64,000 bases of DNA from Rhodoblastus sp963710275. GTDB taxonomy: Bacteria; Pseudomonadota; Alphaproteobacteria; Rhizobiales; Beijerinckiaceae. The stretch covers positions 62,001 through 126,000 of the forward strand of contig CAVPZS010000005.1 of assembly GCA_963710275.1 (NCBI GenBank), in the 5' to 3' direction. The notes beneath the pieces were generated by a model. The model was not told where the DNA came from. It saw only the letters and a program-made list of their open reading frames with translations, and searched no databases. Shown piece after piece: positions 8,698-17,948 of the stretch (its first letter is position 1; each line of letters starts with the position of its first letter). The translations under genes and the position numbers were made by a program.

Positions 8698-9753
8698 ATG
8701 AGCAAGACCAACAGCGGCAATTTCTTCGAGGATTTCAAGCTCGGCCAGGTGATCGTCCATGCGACGCCGCGCACGGTGACGGTCGGCGACGTCGCGCTCT
8801 ATACCGTCGCTCTACGGCTCGCGCTTCGCGGTGCAGTCCTCCGACGCCTTCGCCCAGGCCATCGGCTACGCGAAAAGCCCGGTCGACGACCTGCTGGTGT
8901 TCCACATCGTGTTCGGCAAGACCGTGCCGGATATTTCGCTCAACGCCGTGGCCAACCTCGGCTACGCCGATTGCCGCTTCCTGGCGCCGGTCTATCCCGG
9001 CGACACCCTGACTTCGACTTCGGAAGTCATCGGCCTCAAGGAAAACTCCAACGGCCAGACCGGCGTGGTCTATGTCCGCTCGCGCGGCGCAAACCAGCGC
9101 GGCGTCGACCGTGCTCGAATATGTGCGCTGGGTGATGGTGCGCAAGCGCGACCCCAACAGCCCGGCGCCGGCGGAAGTCACGCCGAAGCTGCCGCCGCGC
9201 TCTGGCGCCCGACCAGCTCGGCGACGCCTGCCCGATCATCGATCCGCGCAAATATGATTTCGCCCTCGCCGGCTCGAAGCATCGCTGGGCCGATTACCTG
9301 CCGGGCGAGCGGATCGACCATGTCGACGGCATGACCGTGGAGGAGGCCGAGCACCAGCTCGCGACGCGCCTCTACCAGAACACGGCGAAAGTGCATTTCA
9401 ACCAATATACCGAGGGCCAGGGCCGGTTCGGCCGCCGCCTGATCTATGGCGGCCATGTGATTTCGCTGGCCCGCGCCCTGTCCTTCAACGGCCTCGCCAA
9501 CGCCTTCCATATCGCGGCGATCAACGGCGGCCGCCATGTCAGCCCGCTATTCGCCGGCCTGACCGTCTTCGCCTGGACGGAAGTGCTGGAGCGCGCCGAA
9601 ATCCACGGCCGCAGCGACGTCGGCGCGCTGCGCCTGCGCACCATCGCGACCAAGGACCAGCCCACCGGCGGCCCATCCGCTGCAAGCAGGGCGACGCCTA
9701 TGACCCCTCGCGTCATCCTCGATCTCGACTACTGGGCGCTGATGCCGCGCTGA
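8698..9753 (+). CDS. meaC: Mesaconyl-CoA hydratase / beta-methylmalyl-CoA dehydratase (frameshifted)
   Basis: The corrected protein of about 345 residues is a tandem MaoC (hot-dog) hydratase. It begins MSKTNSGNFFEDF and carries HATPRTVTVGDVALYT, SSDAFAQAIGY, LLVFHIVFGKTVPD, GERIDHVDGMTVEEAEHQ, HFNQYTEGQGRFGRRL and the C-terminal ILDLDYWALMPR. These match the hydratase of the ethylmalonyl-CoA pathway, which interconverts mesaconyl-CoA and methylmalyl-CoA for C2 assimilation; mch and mcd are alternative names. Frame changes occur near 8812, 9106, 9201 and 9679-9705. No other pathway genes are in the window. Start is an ATG in a purine-rich context. Confidence 0.85.
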
Positions 9754-9772
9754 TCTGCGCGAGCGCGAAACG

Positions 9773-9810
9773 AAAAAGCCCCCGCCGTCGCTGCCGGCGG
9801 GGGCTTTTTT
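9773..9810. terminator. Bidirectional rho-independent terminator
   Basis: AAAAAGCCCCCGCC and GGCGGGGGCTTTTTT form a 14-bp stem around a short loop, with T-runs on both strands. It lies between the convergent meaC and the small membrane protein gene. Confidence 0.93.
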
Positions 9811-9828
9811 CGTTCCGGGATGTGGGAT

Positions 9829-10032
9829 TCAGCCGCGCGTCAGCACGACGCACATCACCAGCATGAGGGCCGCCTCGGCCACGGCCAGGACGCCGACGCC
9901 GGCGAGGCCGAACAGTGAAAACATGGCGACGGCGGCGACGAGGATCAGAGCGACGATCGCCATGAAAGCCGCGGACGGCGCTCGCCTCGGGATTGGCTTC
10001 GTTGGCGGCGATTGCGGCGGCAGCGGCGACAT
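9829..10032 (-). CDS. Small membrane protein, hypothetical
   Basis: 67 residues. A Pro-rich N-terminal tail (SPLPPQSPPTKPIPRR) is followed by about 42 hydrophobic residues that could form two transmembrane helices (FMAIVALILVAAVAMF and a second Val/Leu/Met-rich segment). Monocistronic, ending at a strong shared terminator. No family recognised. Confidence 0.5.
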   Translation of the reverse strand: MSPLPPQSPPTKPIPRRAPSAAFMAIVALILVAAVAMFSLFGLAGVGVLAVAEAALMLVMCVVLTRG

Positions 10033-10171
10033 TGAGCGTTGACGGTCATCGGCTTCCTCGGATTGGGGGAGCGGCGCGAAAGAGGACGCCCGGTCTATTG
10101 CATTGCGGTAAGCGCCTATAAAGCCTAATTAATTCCGACCAATGCTGCTAAAGCCCAATTGCGGGGCGCGC

Positions 10172-10199
10172 AAAAAAATCATTGCGGAAACCCGCAATG
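10172..10199 (-). terminator. Rho-independent terminator of the esterase gene
   Basis: On the minus strand CATTGCGG-GTTT-CCGCAATG is followed directly by a run of seven T residues, about 30 bases after the esterase stop codon. Confidence 0.85.
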
Positions 10200-10227
10200 A
10201 CTGCTGGATCAAAGCTTAACGATGATT

Positions 10228-11118
10228 TCAGGCGCCGTTGCGCTTCAGGAAATCCCAGATCGCGCGGGAGGCGTCGAAATCGTTTTGCTCCGCCGCCCGC
10301 TCCGATGAGGCGGTCGGGCTTGCGGCCGGGGATGCGATGGCCGGCGCTATCGACCCGAATCAGCTCCACCGGACGCCTTGCAGCCGGCATAGGACAGGAT
10401 CGAGCCCCGCGCCGAACCTTCGCCGCGCCGCGCGCTTCATGTTCGGGAAACGGCTTGTCCTCGCGCCGAGCGCCGCAGCCGTTGTTCTTGGCGAAAAGCG
10501 CGAAGGCGCTCTCCGCCGGCAGTGCGTCGAAGGACGCCTCCGTCAGGGTCGCCTTGCCGCCGGCATAGGGGATGCGCGGATCGGAAACATTGCTGACCGC
10601 GACATAGGCCAGCGGCCGGCGGCGCGCAATTGGCGAGGTCGGCCGGCATGGCGGAAATCAGCGTCGCGAGCCCGGCCACCGGACGTCCAATGCCCGCGCA
10701 GACCGCGCGATAGGCGAAGGCGCCGCCCGAGGACACGCCGACCAGGAAGATATCCGGCGCGGATCGACCGCGCCCTGGCTGACGAAATGCTCGACCAGAT
10801 CGTGCAGGAACTTGACGTCGCGATCGGCGTCGGCGCCCGGCGCCGACGGCCAGACGCCGCTGATGGCGTCGGGATAGACGAAGATCGGCTTGCTTCGATT
10901 CGGCGATTTCCTCAAGCCCGAGCCGGCGGCGGATATGGGACCCGATCCCGCCGCCGCGATGCAGCACGATGACCAGCGGCCGGCGGCGCAATTTCAGCCG
11001 GTCGCGCAGCACCACCACGGCGGAGCGCGAAATCCCGCCGGATTCGATGGTGAGCCGCGCCGCCGCCTGGAAGCCGGCGACGAGCGAAAAGGCGAGCGCC
11101 AGCGCGGCAGCGCCGCAT
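10228..11118 (-). CDS. Secreted PHB-depolymerase-like (LpqC/CE1) esterase (frameshifted)
   Basis: Stitched frames give about 295 residues: a signal-like ALALAFSLVAGFQAAA, then the alpha/beta-hydrolase landmarks RPLVIVLHRGGGIGSH, GLEEIAES, FVYPDAISGVW, the nucleophile elbow VGVSSGGAFAY, and the C-terminal GHRIPGRKP with the catalytic His. This order matches COG3509 esterases related to extracellular polyhydroxybutyrate depolymerases and feruloyl esterases. At least five frameshifts interrupt it. The stop is followed by a strong terminator. Exact start and substrate are uncertain. Confidence 0.72.
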
Positions 11119-11525
11119 CAGGAAACGGACCGTCGCCGGCGAACGAGCCGTTCGATATCGAAGACGAAAATTTCAAGCGCGCATACTCCAACCGGCGCGA
11201 ATTTCGCCTTTTCGCGTTGCGAAAGCAAGACGGCAAGGCGAAGGTAAAGCCGATTTCGACGCCGGCGACGCCCGATTTTGCGCCGCTGAAGCCTGGCCTT
11301 CAAGCCAAGCCGCAACAGGGGAGGATTCCCCTCAAACCGGCGTCCGCGGACGCGCGCCGCATTATCGCCAGAGCGGCGGCTGATTCGCCGAAGGGTTGAT
11401 GCGCTTGCGATTGCGCTGCAGCGTGGTTTCGATTAGTGAGGGGCTCCGACCATATCAGGCGGGGCCGCGCTGCTTGACGCGCCGGCCTCATTGATCCTAT
11501 TCGTCGAACTGGAAGGGTGAATTCC
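11119..11525. other. Intergenic region upstream of sdhC
   Basis: About 400 bases between the divergent esterase and the sdh operon. Open frames here are shadows with no start context. It must contain the sdh promoter, but no convincing -35/-10 pair, operator or riboswitch-like structure was recognised. Confidence 0.5.
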
Positions 11526-11945
11526 ATGGCCGAGGCCGATCCCAGCTCGCTTCCGCTGGAGCAGCGCCGCCCGCTCTCGCCGCACATGCAGATCTACAAG
11601 CTGGTCGCCGACCATGGTCGGTCTCGAGCGCCATCGCGTCACCGGCGGCGCGCTCTATTTCGGCACGCTGCTGCTCGCCTGGTATCTGCTGGCCGCCGCC
11701 GGCGACAAGCCCGGCTCCTTTCAGGCCGCTTCCGCCTTGTTCGGCTCCTTCCTCGGGCAATTGGTGCTGTTCGGCTACACCTTCGCGCTGCTGCTGCACG
11801 CGCTGGGCGGCCTGCGCCACGCCATCTGGGACGCCGGCTATCGGCTTCGAAGCCGAGCAGCGCGACCGTCTCGCCCGGGGTTCGGTCATCATCCGCCGCC
11901 GCTCTCACGATCCTGATCTGGATCGTCGTCCTGATCCTGCGCTGA
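11526..11945 (+). CDS. sdhC: Succinate dehydrogenase cytochrome b556 subunit (frameshifted)
   Basis: Corrected length about 138 residues. The N-terminus MAEADPSSLPLEQRRPLSPHMQIYK and the HRVTGGALYFGT segment match the SdhC signature before the first helix; two more membrane segments follow, with the heme-ligand region LLLHALGGLRHAIWD. Frame breaks near 11602, 11839 and 11892 are each repaired by dropping one C. It is first in sdhCDAB and anchors the quinone-reducing complex II in the inner membrane. Confidence 0.88.
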   Translation: MAEADPSSLPLEQRRPLSPHMQIYKLVADHGRSRAPSRHRRRALFRHAAARLVSAGRRRRQARLLSGRFRLVRLLPRAIGAVRLHLRAAAARAGRPAPRHLGRRLSASKPSSATVSPGVRSSSAAALTILIWIVVLILR

Positions 11946-11955
11946 GGAGCCCGCC

Positions 11956-12345
11956 ATGACCGAAAAAACCTCGCTTCAAACCCCTCGCGCGCGCGTAAAT
12001 TATCTTGGCTCCGCCAAGGCCGGCACGCAGCACGCCTGGCGCATGCGCCTGACCTCTTTCGCCCTGCTGCCGCTGACCATCGCCTTCATCGTCATCGTCG
12101 TTTCGCTGGCGGGCCGCGATTTCGACAGCGCCCGGGCGCTGCTCGGTTCGCCTTGCCCCGCCATCCTGATGATCCTGTTCATCGGCGCCGGCGTCTGGCA
12201 CATGATGCTCGGCATGCAGACGATCATCGAGGACTATGTCCATCACGACCACGCCAAGACTTTGGCCCTGATGGCCAATGCCTGTTTCTGCGCCCTGATC
12301 GCCATCGCGACGATCTTCGCGGTGCTGCGCATGAGCTTCACCTGA
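11956..12345 (+). CDS. sdhD: Succinate dehydrogenase membrane anchor subunit
   Basis: 129 residues, intact, three hydrophobic helices. ARVNYLGSAKAGTQHAW near the N-terminus and HMMLGMQTIIEDYVHHD (heme and quinone site helix) are typical of alphaproteobacterial SdhD. It starts 10 bp after sdhC and precedes sdhA by 71 bp. Confidence 0.95.
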   Translation: MTEKTSLQTPRARVNYLGSAKAGTQHAWRMRLTSFALLPLTIAFIVIVVSLAGRDFDSARALLGSPCPAILMILFIGAGVWHMMLGMQTIIEDYVHHDHAKTLALMANACFCALIAIATIFAVLRMSFT

Positions 12346-12416
12346 CGTCTCTCGTAAAGCCGCCGCGCGTGCGGGCGAACGCATGCAGGCTTATCTTCTA
12401 TTGAAGGACTGATCCC

Positions 12417-14263
12417 ATGGCATCCAACGACGCCCCGGCCGCAGCGGCCATCGGCGGCCAAGTACAAGGACCCGGCCTATCCGATCACGGACCACACGTT
12501 CGACGTGGTGGTGGTCGGCGCGGGCGGCGCGGGCCTGCGCGCCACTGTCGGCTGTTCCCAGGCGGGCCTGCGCACGGCCTGCATCTCCAAGGTCTTCCCG
12601 ACGCGTTCGCACACGGTGGCGGCGCAGGGCGGCGTGGCCGCCTCGCTCGCCAACATGGGGCCGGACAACTGGAAATGGCACATGTACGACACCGTCAAGG
12701 GCTCCGACTGGCTCGGAGACCAGGACGCGATCGAATATCTGTGCCGCAACGCGCCGGCCGCCGTCTATGAGCTGGAGCATTGGGGCGTGCCCTTCTCGCG
12801 CACCGCCGACGGCAAGATCTACCAGCGTCCCGTTCGGCGGCATGACCACCGACTTCGGCCGCGGGCCGCCGGCGCAGCGCACCTGCGCCGCCGCCGACCG
12901 CACCGGCCACGCCATGCTGCACACGCTCTATGGGCAGGCGCTGAAGAACTCGACCGAATTCTTCATCGAATATTTCGCCATCGACCTGATCATGGACGCC
13001 GAAGGCCGCTGCCGCGGCGTCGTCTGCCTGAAGATGGACGACGGCACCATCCACCGCTTCCGCGCCCAGCTCGTCATCCTCGCCACCGGCGGCTATGGCC
13101 GCGCCTATTTCTCGGCGACCTCGGCCCATACCTGCACCGGCGACGGCGGCGGCATGGTCTTGCGCGCGGGATTGCCGCTGCAGGACATGGAATTCGTGCA
13201 GTTCCACCCGACCGGCATCTATGGCGCGGGCTGCCTGATCACCGAAGGCGCGCGCGGCGAAGGCGGCTACCTGACCAACGCCTCGGGCGAGCGCTTCATG
13301 GAGCGCTATGCTCCCTCGGTGAAGGACCTCGCGCCGCGCGACATGGTTTCGCGCGCGATGACCATGGAAATCCGCGAAGGCCGCGGCGTGGGCAAGAACA
13401 AGGACCACATCTTCCTGCATCTTGACCATCTCGATCCGAAGATCCTGCACGAGCGCCTGCCCGGCATTTCGGAAAGCGCCAAGATCTTCGCCGGCGTCGA
13501 CGTCACCCGCGAGCCGATCCCGGTGCTGCCGACCGTCCACTACAACATGGGCGGCATCCAGACCAATTATCACGGCGAAGTGCTGACCAAGAAGGACGGC
13601 AATCCCGACGTCGTGGTCCCCGGCCTGATGGCGCTGGGCGAAGCGGCCTGCGTCTCGGTCCACGGCGCCAACCGGCTCGGCTCGAATTCGCTGATCGATC
13701 TCGTGGTGTTCGGCCGCGCCGCCGGCCTGCGCGCCGCGGAAATCGTCAAGGCGGGCGCCAAGCAGGACAATCTGCCGGAAAACTCGGCCGAACTGTCGCT
13801 CTCGCGCCTCGACCACTACCGCCACGCCAATGGCGGCACGCCTACCGCGGAACTGCGCCTGCGCATGCAGAAGGTGATGCAGAACAATTGCGCGGTCTAT
13901 CGCACCGGCGAAGTGCTGGAAGAAGGCTCCAGGCTCATCCACGAGGTGTGGAAGGCCCGCGACGACGTGCGCGTGACCGACCGCTCGCTGATGTGGAATT
14001 CCGACCTGATCGAGACGCTGGAGTTCGACAACCTGATCGTGCAGGCGGTCGTCACCATGGACGGCGCGAACAACCGCAAGGAATCGCGCGGCGCCCACGC
14101 CCGCGAGGATTTCGCCGACCGCGACGACGTCAACTGGATGAAGCACACGCTGGCGACCATCGACGACGCCAACAAGGCGGTGAACATCGATTACCGTCCG
14201 GTGCACAATTACACCATGACCGACGAAGTCAGCTACATCGAGCCGAAAGCTCGCGTCTACTGA
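12417..14263 (+). CDS. sdhA: Succinate dehydrogenase flavoprotein subunit (two frameshifts)
   Basis: About 614 residues after correction. The FAD-binding VVVVGAGGAGLRATVG, the flavin-linking His region SHTVAAQGGVAAS, the substrate and active-site segments FVQFHPTGIYGAG and TEGARGEGG, and HGANRLGSNSLIDLVVFGR are all present. Frames break near 12458 (GGCCAAG for GGCAAG) and 12831 (CGTCCCG for CGTCCG). The length, 2 modulo 3, fits exactly two one-base insertions. Because the enzyme is central to the TCA cycle these are most likely consensus errors. Confidence 0.95.
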
Positions 14264-14324
14264 GGTCACGTCGAGGCCGGCAATACGCCGGCCTCACTTC
14301 CGTTTCGCTTCGAGAGCAGGCCCC

Positions 14325-15105
14325 ATGGTTGAACTCGCACTCCCCAAAAATTCCATCGTCGGCAAGGGCAAGACCTGGCCGAAGCCCGCAGGCGCGAAAA
14401 ACGTGACGGAATTCCAGATCTACCGCTGGAATCCCGATGACGGCCGCAACCCCTCGCGTCGATACCTATTATGTCGACCGCGACGATTGCGGCCCGATGA
14501 TCCTCGACTCCCTGCTGTGGATCAAGAACAAGATCGACCCGACGCTGACGCTGCGCCGCTCCTGCCGCGAAGGCATTTGCGGCTCCTGCGCGATGAACAT
14601 CGATGGAGCCAATACGCTGGCCTGCACCAAGGCCACCGACGAGGTGAAGACGCCGGTAAAAATCTATCCGCTGCCGCATATGCCGGTCGTCAAGGATCTG
14701 GTGCCGGACCTCACCAATTTCTACGCCCAGCACGCCGCGATCGAACCCTGGCTGAAGACCGAGACGCCCCCTCCCGAGAAGGAATGGCTGCAATCGCCTG
14801 CGGATCGTTCGAAGCTCGATGGCCTCTACGAGTGCATCCTCTGCGCCTGCTGCTCGACCTCCTGCCCCAGCTACTGGTGGAACGGCGATCGCTATCTCGG
14901 CCCCTCGGCCCTGCTGCAGGCCTATCGCTGGCTGATCGATTCGCGCGACGAATCGACCGGCGAGCGCCTCGACAATCTGGAAGACCCCTTCCGGCTCTAT
15001 CGCTGCCATACCATCATGAACTGCGCCCGCGCCTGCCCGAAAAATCTGAACCCGGCCAAGGCGATTGCGGAAATCAAGAACATGATGCTCGCCCGGCAGG
15101 CGTGA
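14325..15105 (+). CDS. sdhB: Succinate dehydrogenase iron-sulfur subunit (one frameshift)
   Basis: About 259 residues. The [2Fe-2S] cluster motif CREGICGSCAMNIDG and the ferredoxin-like cluster motifs CILCACCSTSCPSYWW and CHTIMNCARACPKNLNP are complete. One extra C in the run at about 14453 shifts the frame from QIYRWNPDDGRNP to RVDTYYVDRDDCG. It ends the sdhCDAB operon and is followed by a strong terminator. Confidence 0.95.
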
Positions 15106-15128
15106 GCGTCGGCAAAACTGGGAACGCC

Positions 15129-15162
15129 AATGGCGCGCCATTTCAGGCGCGCCATTTTTTTT
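15129..15162 (+). terminator. Terminator of the sdh operon
   Basis: ATGGCGCGCC and GGCGCGCCAT pair perfectly around a six-base loop and are followed by a run of eight T residues, 24 bases after the sdhB stop. Confidence 0.95.
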
Positions 15163-15191
15163 GAGCTGATATCACGGCGTACCCGGACATG

Positions 15192-15222
15192 AAAAAAGGC
15201 GCGCCGTTCACACGACGCGCCC
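15192..15222 (-). terminator. Terminator of the GNAT gene
   Basis: On the minus strand GGGCGCGTCGT and ACGGCGCGCC pair with one mismatch, and a run of six T residues follows. It lies about 50 bases past the stop of the GNAT gene. Confidence 0.8.
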
Positions 15223-15269
15223 TAGTTTTCTCGCGGGAGAACTGGCCGGGGGACCGGCCAGGGAAATCG

Positions 15270-15857
15270 TTACGCGCGCGGCTGCATGGAGAAGACGCGG
15301 GTTTGCAGATCGAGCATCGCCGTGGCGAAGCTTGTCGCGTTGTCGGCGAATTCGCCCCAGACCGAGGCGGCGGAGGGCGCGCGCGCCACCAGCTTGCCGG
15401 TCATGTCGTCGGTTTCGAAGCGCAGGTCCGCGGAGAACTTGCGCGCCAGGCCCTGCATCGCGACATTGCGCGCCAGGCAGGACATGTAGAGCGCGTCGGC
15501 GCGGCGGTTGCGAGCGGCGCGCACGATGCGCGACAGCAATTCGGTGCCGACGCCCTGGCGGCGCCAGTGCAATTCGACGCTGAACGCGGCTTCCACCGAG
15601 CCGCCGATGATATTATTGCCGACCGCGCGCAATTCGCCCGCACCCCGCAGGGTTCCATCGACATAATAGCCGTAGATCACGTCGTCGATGCCGAAGCAGC
15701 GCTCGGCGTAACGCGTCAGGAAGTCGTCATTGACCGCCATGGCGAAGCGGTCGTACCGGCTCTTGGCGTCAAGGCGCAAGAGGTGATCCCGAAACGCGGG
15801 AAGATCGGCCGGCCACAGTCTCCTAATGACGCCGCCATGGATCACGATCTGTTCCAT
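15270..15857 (-). CDS. GNAT family N-acetyltransferase
   Basis: 195 residues. The acetyl-CoA pyrophosphate loop RRQGVGTELL and the preceding strand VEAAFSVELHW identify the GNAT fold; the N-terminal IRRLWPADLPAFRDHLLRLD resembles a subgroup common in rhizobia. The start giving MEQIVIHGG has AAGGA upstream and begins exactly where homology would. Monocistronic, with its own terminator and a promoter element shared with the gene at 25929. Substrate unknown. Confidence 0.85.
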   Translation of the reverse strand: MEQIVIHGGVIRRLWPADLPAFRDHLLRLDAKSRYDRFAMAVNDDFLTRYAERCFGIDDVIYGYYVDGTLRGAGELRAVGNNIIGGSVEAAFSVELHWRRQGVGTELLSRIVRAARNRRADALYMSCLARNVAMQGLARKFSADLRFETDDMTGKLVARAPSAASVWGEFADNATSFATAMLDLQTRVFSMQPRA

Positions 15858-15920
15858 GTGGTGATTCCTTGTCCTTCCGCGGCGAACCCGCCGCTGTTGA
15901 CCTCGGTCCGTTTCCTCAGG

Positions 15921-15946
15921 TCTTATATGTTGCAGTGCAGCAATTA
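15921..15946 (-). promoter_or_regulatory. TTGCTGCnnTGCAA promoter element upstream of the GNAT gene
   Basis: On the minus strand AATTGCTGCACTGCAACA is followed by TATAAG, about 65-90 bases before the start codon. A near-identical element sits at 25827 at the same distance from another gene. The GC-flanked TGC...GCA core resembles sites described for PhaR, the polyhydroxyalkanoate regulator, and the TATAAG could be a -10 box. The assignment is inferred. Confidence 0.45.
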
Positions 15947-15984
15947 GTTCAAGCCCGAACTTTAAGCAAATGCCTTTAGTCACG

Positions 15985-16012
15985 TTTTTTTGTCCATACA
16001 ATGGACAAAAAT
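15985..16012. repeat. AT-flanked perfect palindrome
   Basis: TTTTTGTCCAT and ATGGACAAAAA form an 11-bp inverted repeat around the three bases ACA. It lies in the gene-free interval between mutT and the GNAT promoter. The T-run precedes the stem on both strands, so it is unlike a usual terminator and more like an operator or a structured element. Confidence 0.6.
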
Positions 16013-16135
16013 GTCGCAGTTAGGGTTTTCCCCCACTTGACAAAGGCATTCGCCAGATCATTTCGAGCATGCTGCGACGCGAAGGTTAAAGATCGCTGAA
16101 GCATGAATCGCCCTTGAACCTGTGACCGGGCCTGT

Positions 16136-16537
16136 TCAGGCGAGCAGGTCGAGCAGGGCGGGGATGAGCGGCTCATCGGCCGGGGGCATGGGATAGTCCC
16201 GCAGTTTCCGTGGAAAAACCCATTTCAGCGCCTGCCCCTCGCGAGACGCGACGTAACCCTGCCAACGCCGGCAGACATAGAGCGGCATTAACAGGTGGAA
16301 ATCGTCATAACTATGGCTGGCGAAGGTCAAAGGCGCCAGACAGGCTTCCTTAACCTCGATTCCCAATTCTTCGCGCAATTCGCGGATCAGCGCCCCTTCC
16401 GGCCGCTCGCCGGCGTCAACCTTGCCTCCGGGAAACTCCCAGAGTCCGGCCAGGCTCTTGCCCTGCGGCCGCTGCGCGATGAGCACCCGGTTGTCGGCGT
16501 CGACCAGCGCCGCCGCCACCACCAGCAGCAGCTTCAC
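16136..16537 (-). CDS. mutT: 8-oxo-dGTP diphosphatase (MutT, Nudix)
   Basis: 133 residues. The Nudix box GGKVDAGERPEGALIREL continuing to REELGIE has the full GX5EX7REUXEEXGU pattern. It sanitises oxidised guanine nucleotides. The start is a GTG that overlaps the argJ stop codon in GTGA, so it is translationally coupled to argJ; this argJ-mutT pairing is common in Alphaproteobacteria. N-terminal VKLLLVVAAALVDAD matches family starts. Confidence 0.93.
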   Translation of the reverse strand: MKLLLVVAAALVDADNRVLIAQRPQGKSLAGLWEFPGGKVDAGERPEGALIRELREELGIEVKEACLAPLTFASHSYDDFHLLMPLYVCRRWQGYVASREGQALKWVFPRKLRDYPMPPADEPLIPALLDLLA

Positions 16538-17781
16538 GAGCGGTAGTCGCCGTTGATGGCGACATATTCCTTGGTCAGGTCGCAGGTCCAGACCGTCGCC
16601 TCGCCCTTGCCGAGGCCGAGATCGGCGCGGATGACGACCTTGTCCTGCTTCATCACCGCCGAGGCCGCGGCTTCGTCGTAATCGGGATCGCGAAGGCCCT
16701 CGTGGGCCACGCGAATATCGCCGAACCAGATCGACAGCAGGTCGCGCTCGGCCTTTTCGCCTGCTTTGCCCACCGCCATGACCACGCGGCCCCAATTGGC
16801 GTCCTCGCCCGCCACCGCCGTCTTGACCAGCGGCGAATTGGCGATGGAGAAGGCGATTTTCTTCGCCGCCTTGTCGCTGTCGGCGCCAGTGACGCGCACT
16901 TCCACGAATTTCCGCGCGCCCTCGCCGTCGCGCGCCACCTGCTGCGCCAGATCGAGCAGCACCGCGTCCAGCTTTTCGCGGAAATCGTGCAGGCGTTTGT
17001 CGCCGGCCTTCTTGATCTTTTTCGCGCCGCGCTTTTCCGCCGCGCCGGTGGCGAACAGCATCAAAGTGTCGGAGGTCGAGGTGTCGCTGTCCACCGTCAC
17101 CGCATTAAACGAGCCTTTCACGCCCTTGGACAGCAGCTTTTGCAGCGCCTCCGCGGAAATGGCCGCATCGGTGAAGACATAGGACAGCATGGTCGCCATG
17201 TCGGGCGCGATCATGCCGGCGCCCTTTGCCATGCCGTTGATCGTCACTTCGACGTCGCCGATCAACGCCTTGGCCGTCGCCACCTTCGGAAATGTGTCGG
17301 TGGTCATGATCGCCCTGGCGGCGTCGAGCCAGCCTCCCGGCTGCGCCTTTGCGGCCAGCGTGTCCAGAACGCCCTCGAATTTGCTCGCGTCGAGCGGCTC
17401 CCCGATCACGCCGGTCGAGGCCAGGAAAATCTCCTCCTCCGCCGCGCCGACCGCCTTGGCCGCCAGCTTCGCGGTCAGTTCCGTCGCGGCCTTGCCGACC
17501 TTGCCGGTGAAGGCGTTGGCGTTGCCGGAATTGACCACCAGCGCCCGCGCCTTGCCGGCGCGTAAATGCTTGCGGCACCAGTCCACCGGCGCCGAGGGAC
17601 ATTTGGAGGTGGTGAAGACGCCGGCGACCGTCGCGCCTTCGTCGAACACCGCCAGCAGCACGTCGGTTCGCCCCTTGTAGCGAATGCCGGCTTCGCCCGC
17701 GGCCAGACGCACGCCGTCGATTTCAGGCAATTCGGCGAAGGTTTTCGGGGCGAGCGGCGAGACGGGAGCGACTTTGGCCAT
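16534..17781 (-). CDS. argJ: Glutamate N-acetyltransferase / amino-acid N-acetyltransferase
   Basis: 415 residues, normal for bifunctional ArgJ of the cyclic arginine pathway. The autoproteolysis site is visible as KGAGMIAPDMATMLS, where the Thr after Ala becomes the beta-chain nucleophile, and the C-terminal TKEYVAINGDYRS is diagnostic. VVNSGNANAFTG and STGVIGEPL are substrate-site segments. The parvulin gene that usually precedes argJ lies 2.8 kb upstream, separated by a four-gene operon on the opposite strand. Confidence 0.97.
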   Translation of the reverse strand: MAKVAPVSPLAPKTFAELPEIDGVRLAAGEAGIRYKGRTDVLLAVFDEGATVAGVFTTSKCPSAPVDWCRKHLRAGKARALVVNSGNANAFTGKVGKAATELTAKLAAKAVGAAEEEIFLASTGVIGEPLDASKFEGVLDTLAAKAQPGGWLDAARAIMTTDTFPKVATAKALIGDVEVTINGMAKGAGMIAPDMATMLSYVFTDAAISAEALQKLLSKGVKGSFNAVTVDSDTSTSDTLMLFATGAAEKRGAKKIKKAGDKRLHDFREKLDAVLLDLAQQVARDGEGARKFVEVRVTGADSDKAAKKIAFSIANSPLVKTAVAGEDANWGRVVMAVGKAGEKAERDLLSIWFGDIRVAHEGLRDPDYDEAAASAVMKQDKVVIRADLGLGKGEATVWTCDLTKEYVAINGDYRS

Positions 17782-17886
17782 GGGGCTTGGTCCTGATCGA
17801 AAGGGGTGACGGGATTTGCGTTGCGCTGGCCGCCTCCGTCAAGGGTTTTCCGCAAGAGTTTTCCGCGCGCGATTTCTTCGCCGTGC

Positions 17887-17917
17887 GGGAATAAAACGCC
17901 AACTCCTTGAGTCTCCT
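17887..17917 (+). promoter_or_regulatory. Possible ECF-type promoter of the phosphoesterase-sigma operon
   Basis: GGGAATAA lies about 60 bases before the first start codon; 16 bases after GGGAAT comes GAGTCT. A GGAA-type -35 is characteristic of many ECF sigma promoters, so autoregulation by the sigma factor encoded in this operon is possible. The -10 match is weak. Confidence 0.25.
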
Positions 17918-17948
17918 TCCCGACGCCCACGCGCGAGAGGAGAAGGCA

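Noticed and set aside
12695..14269. Long open frame antisense to sdhA
   Set aside because: The sense strand is unambiguous SdhA; the antisense frame is a GC-bias shadow.
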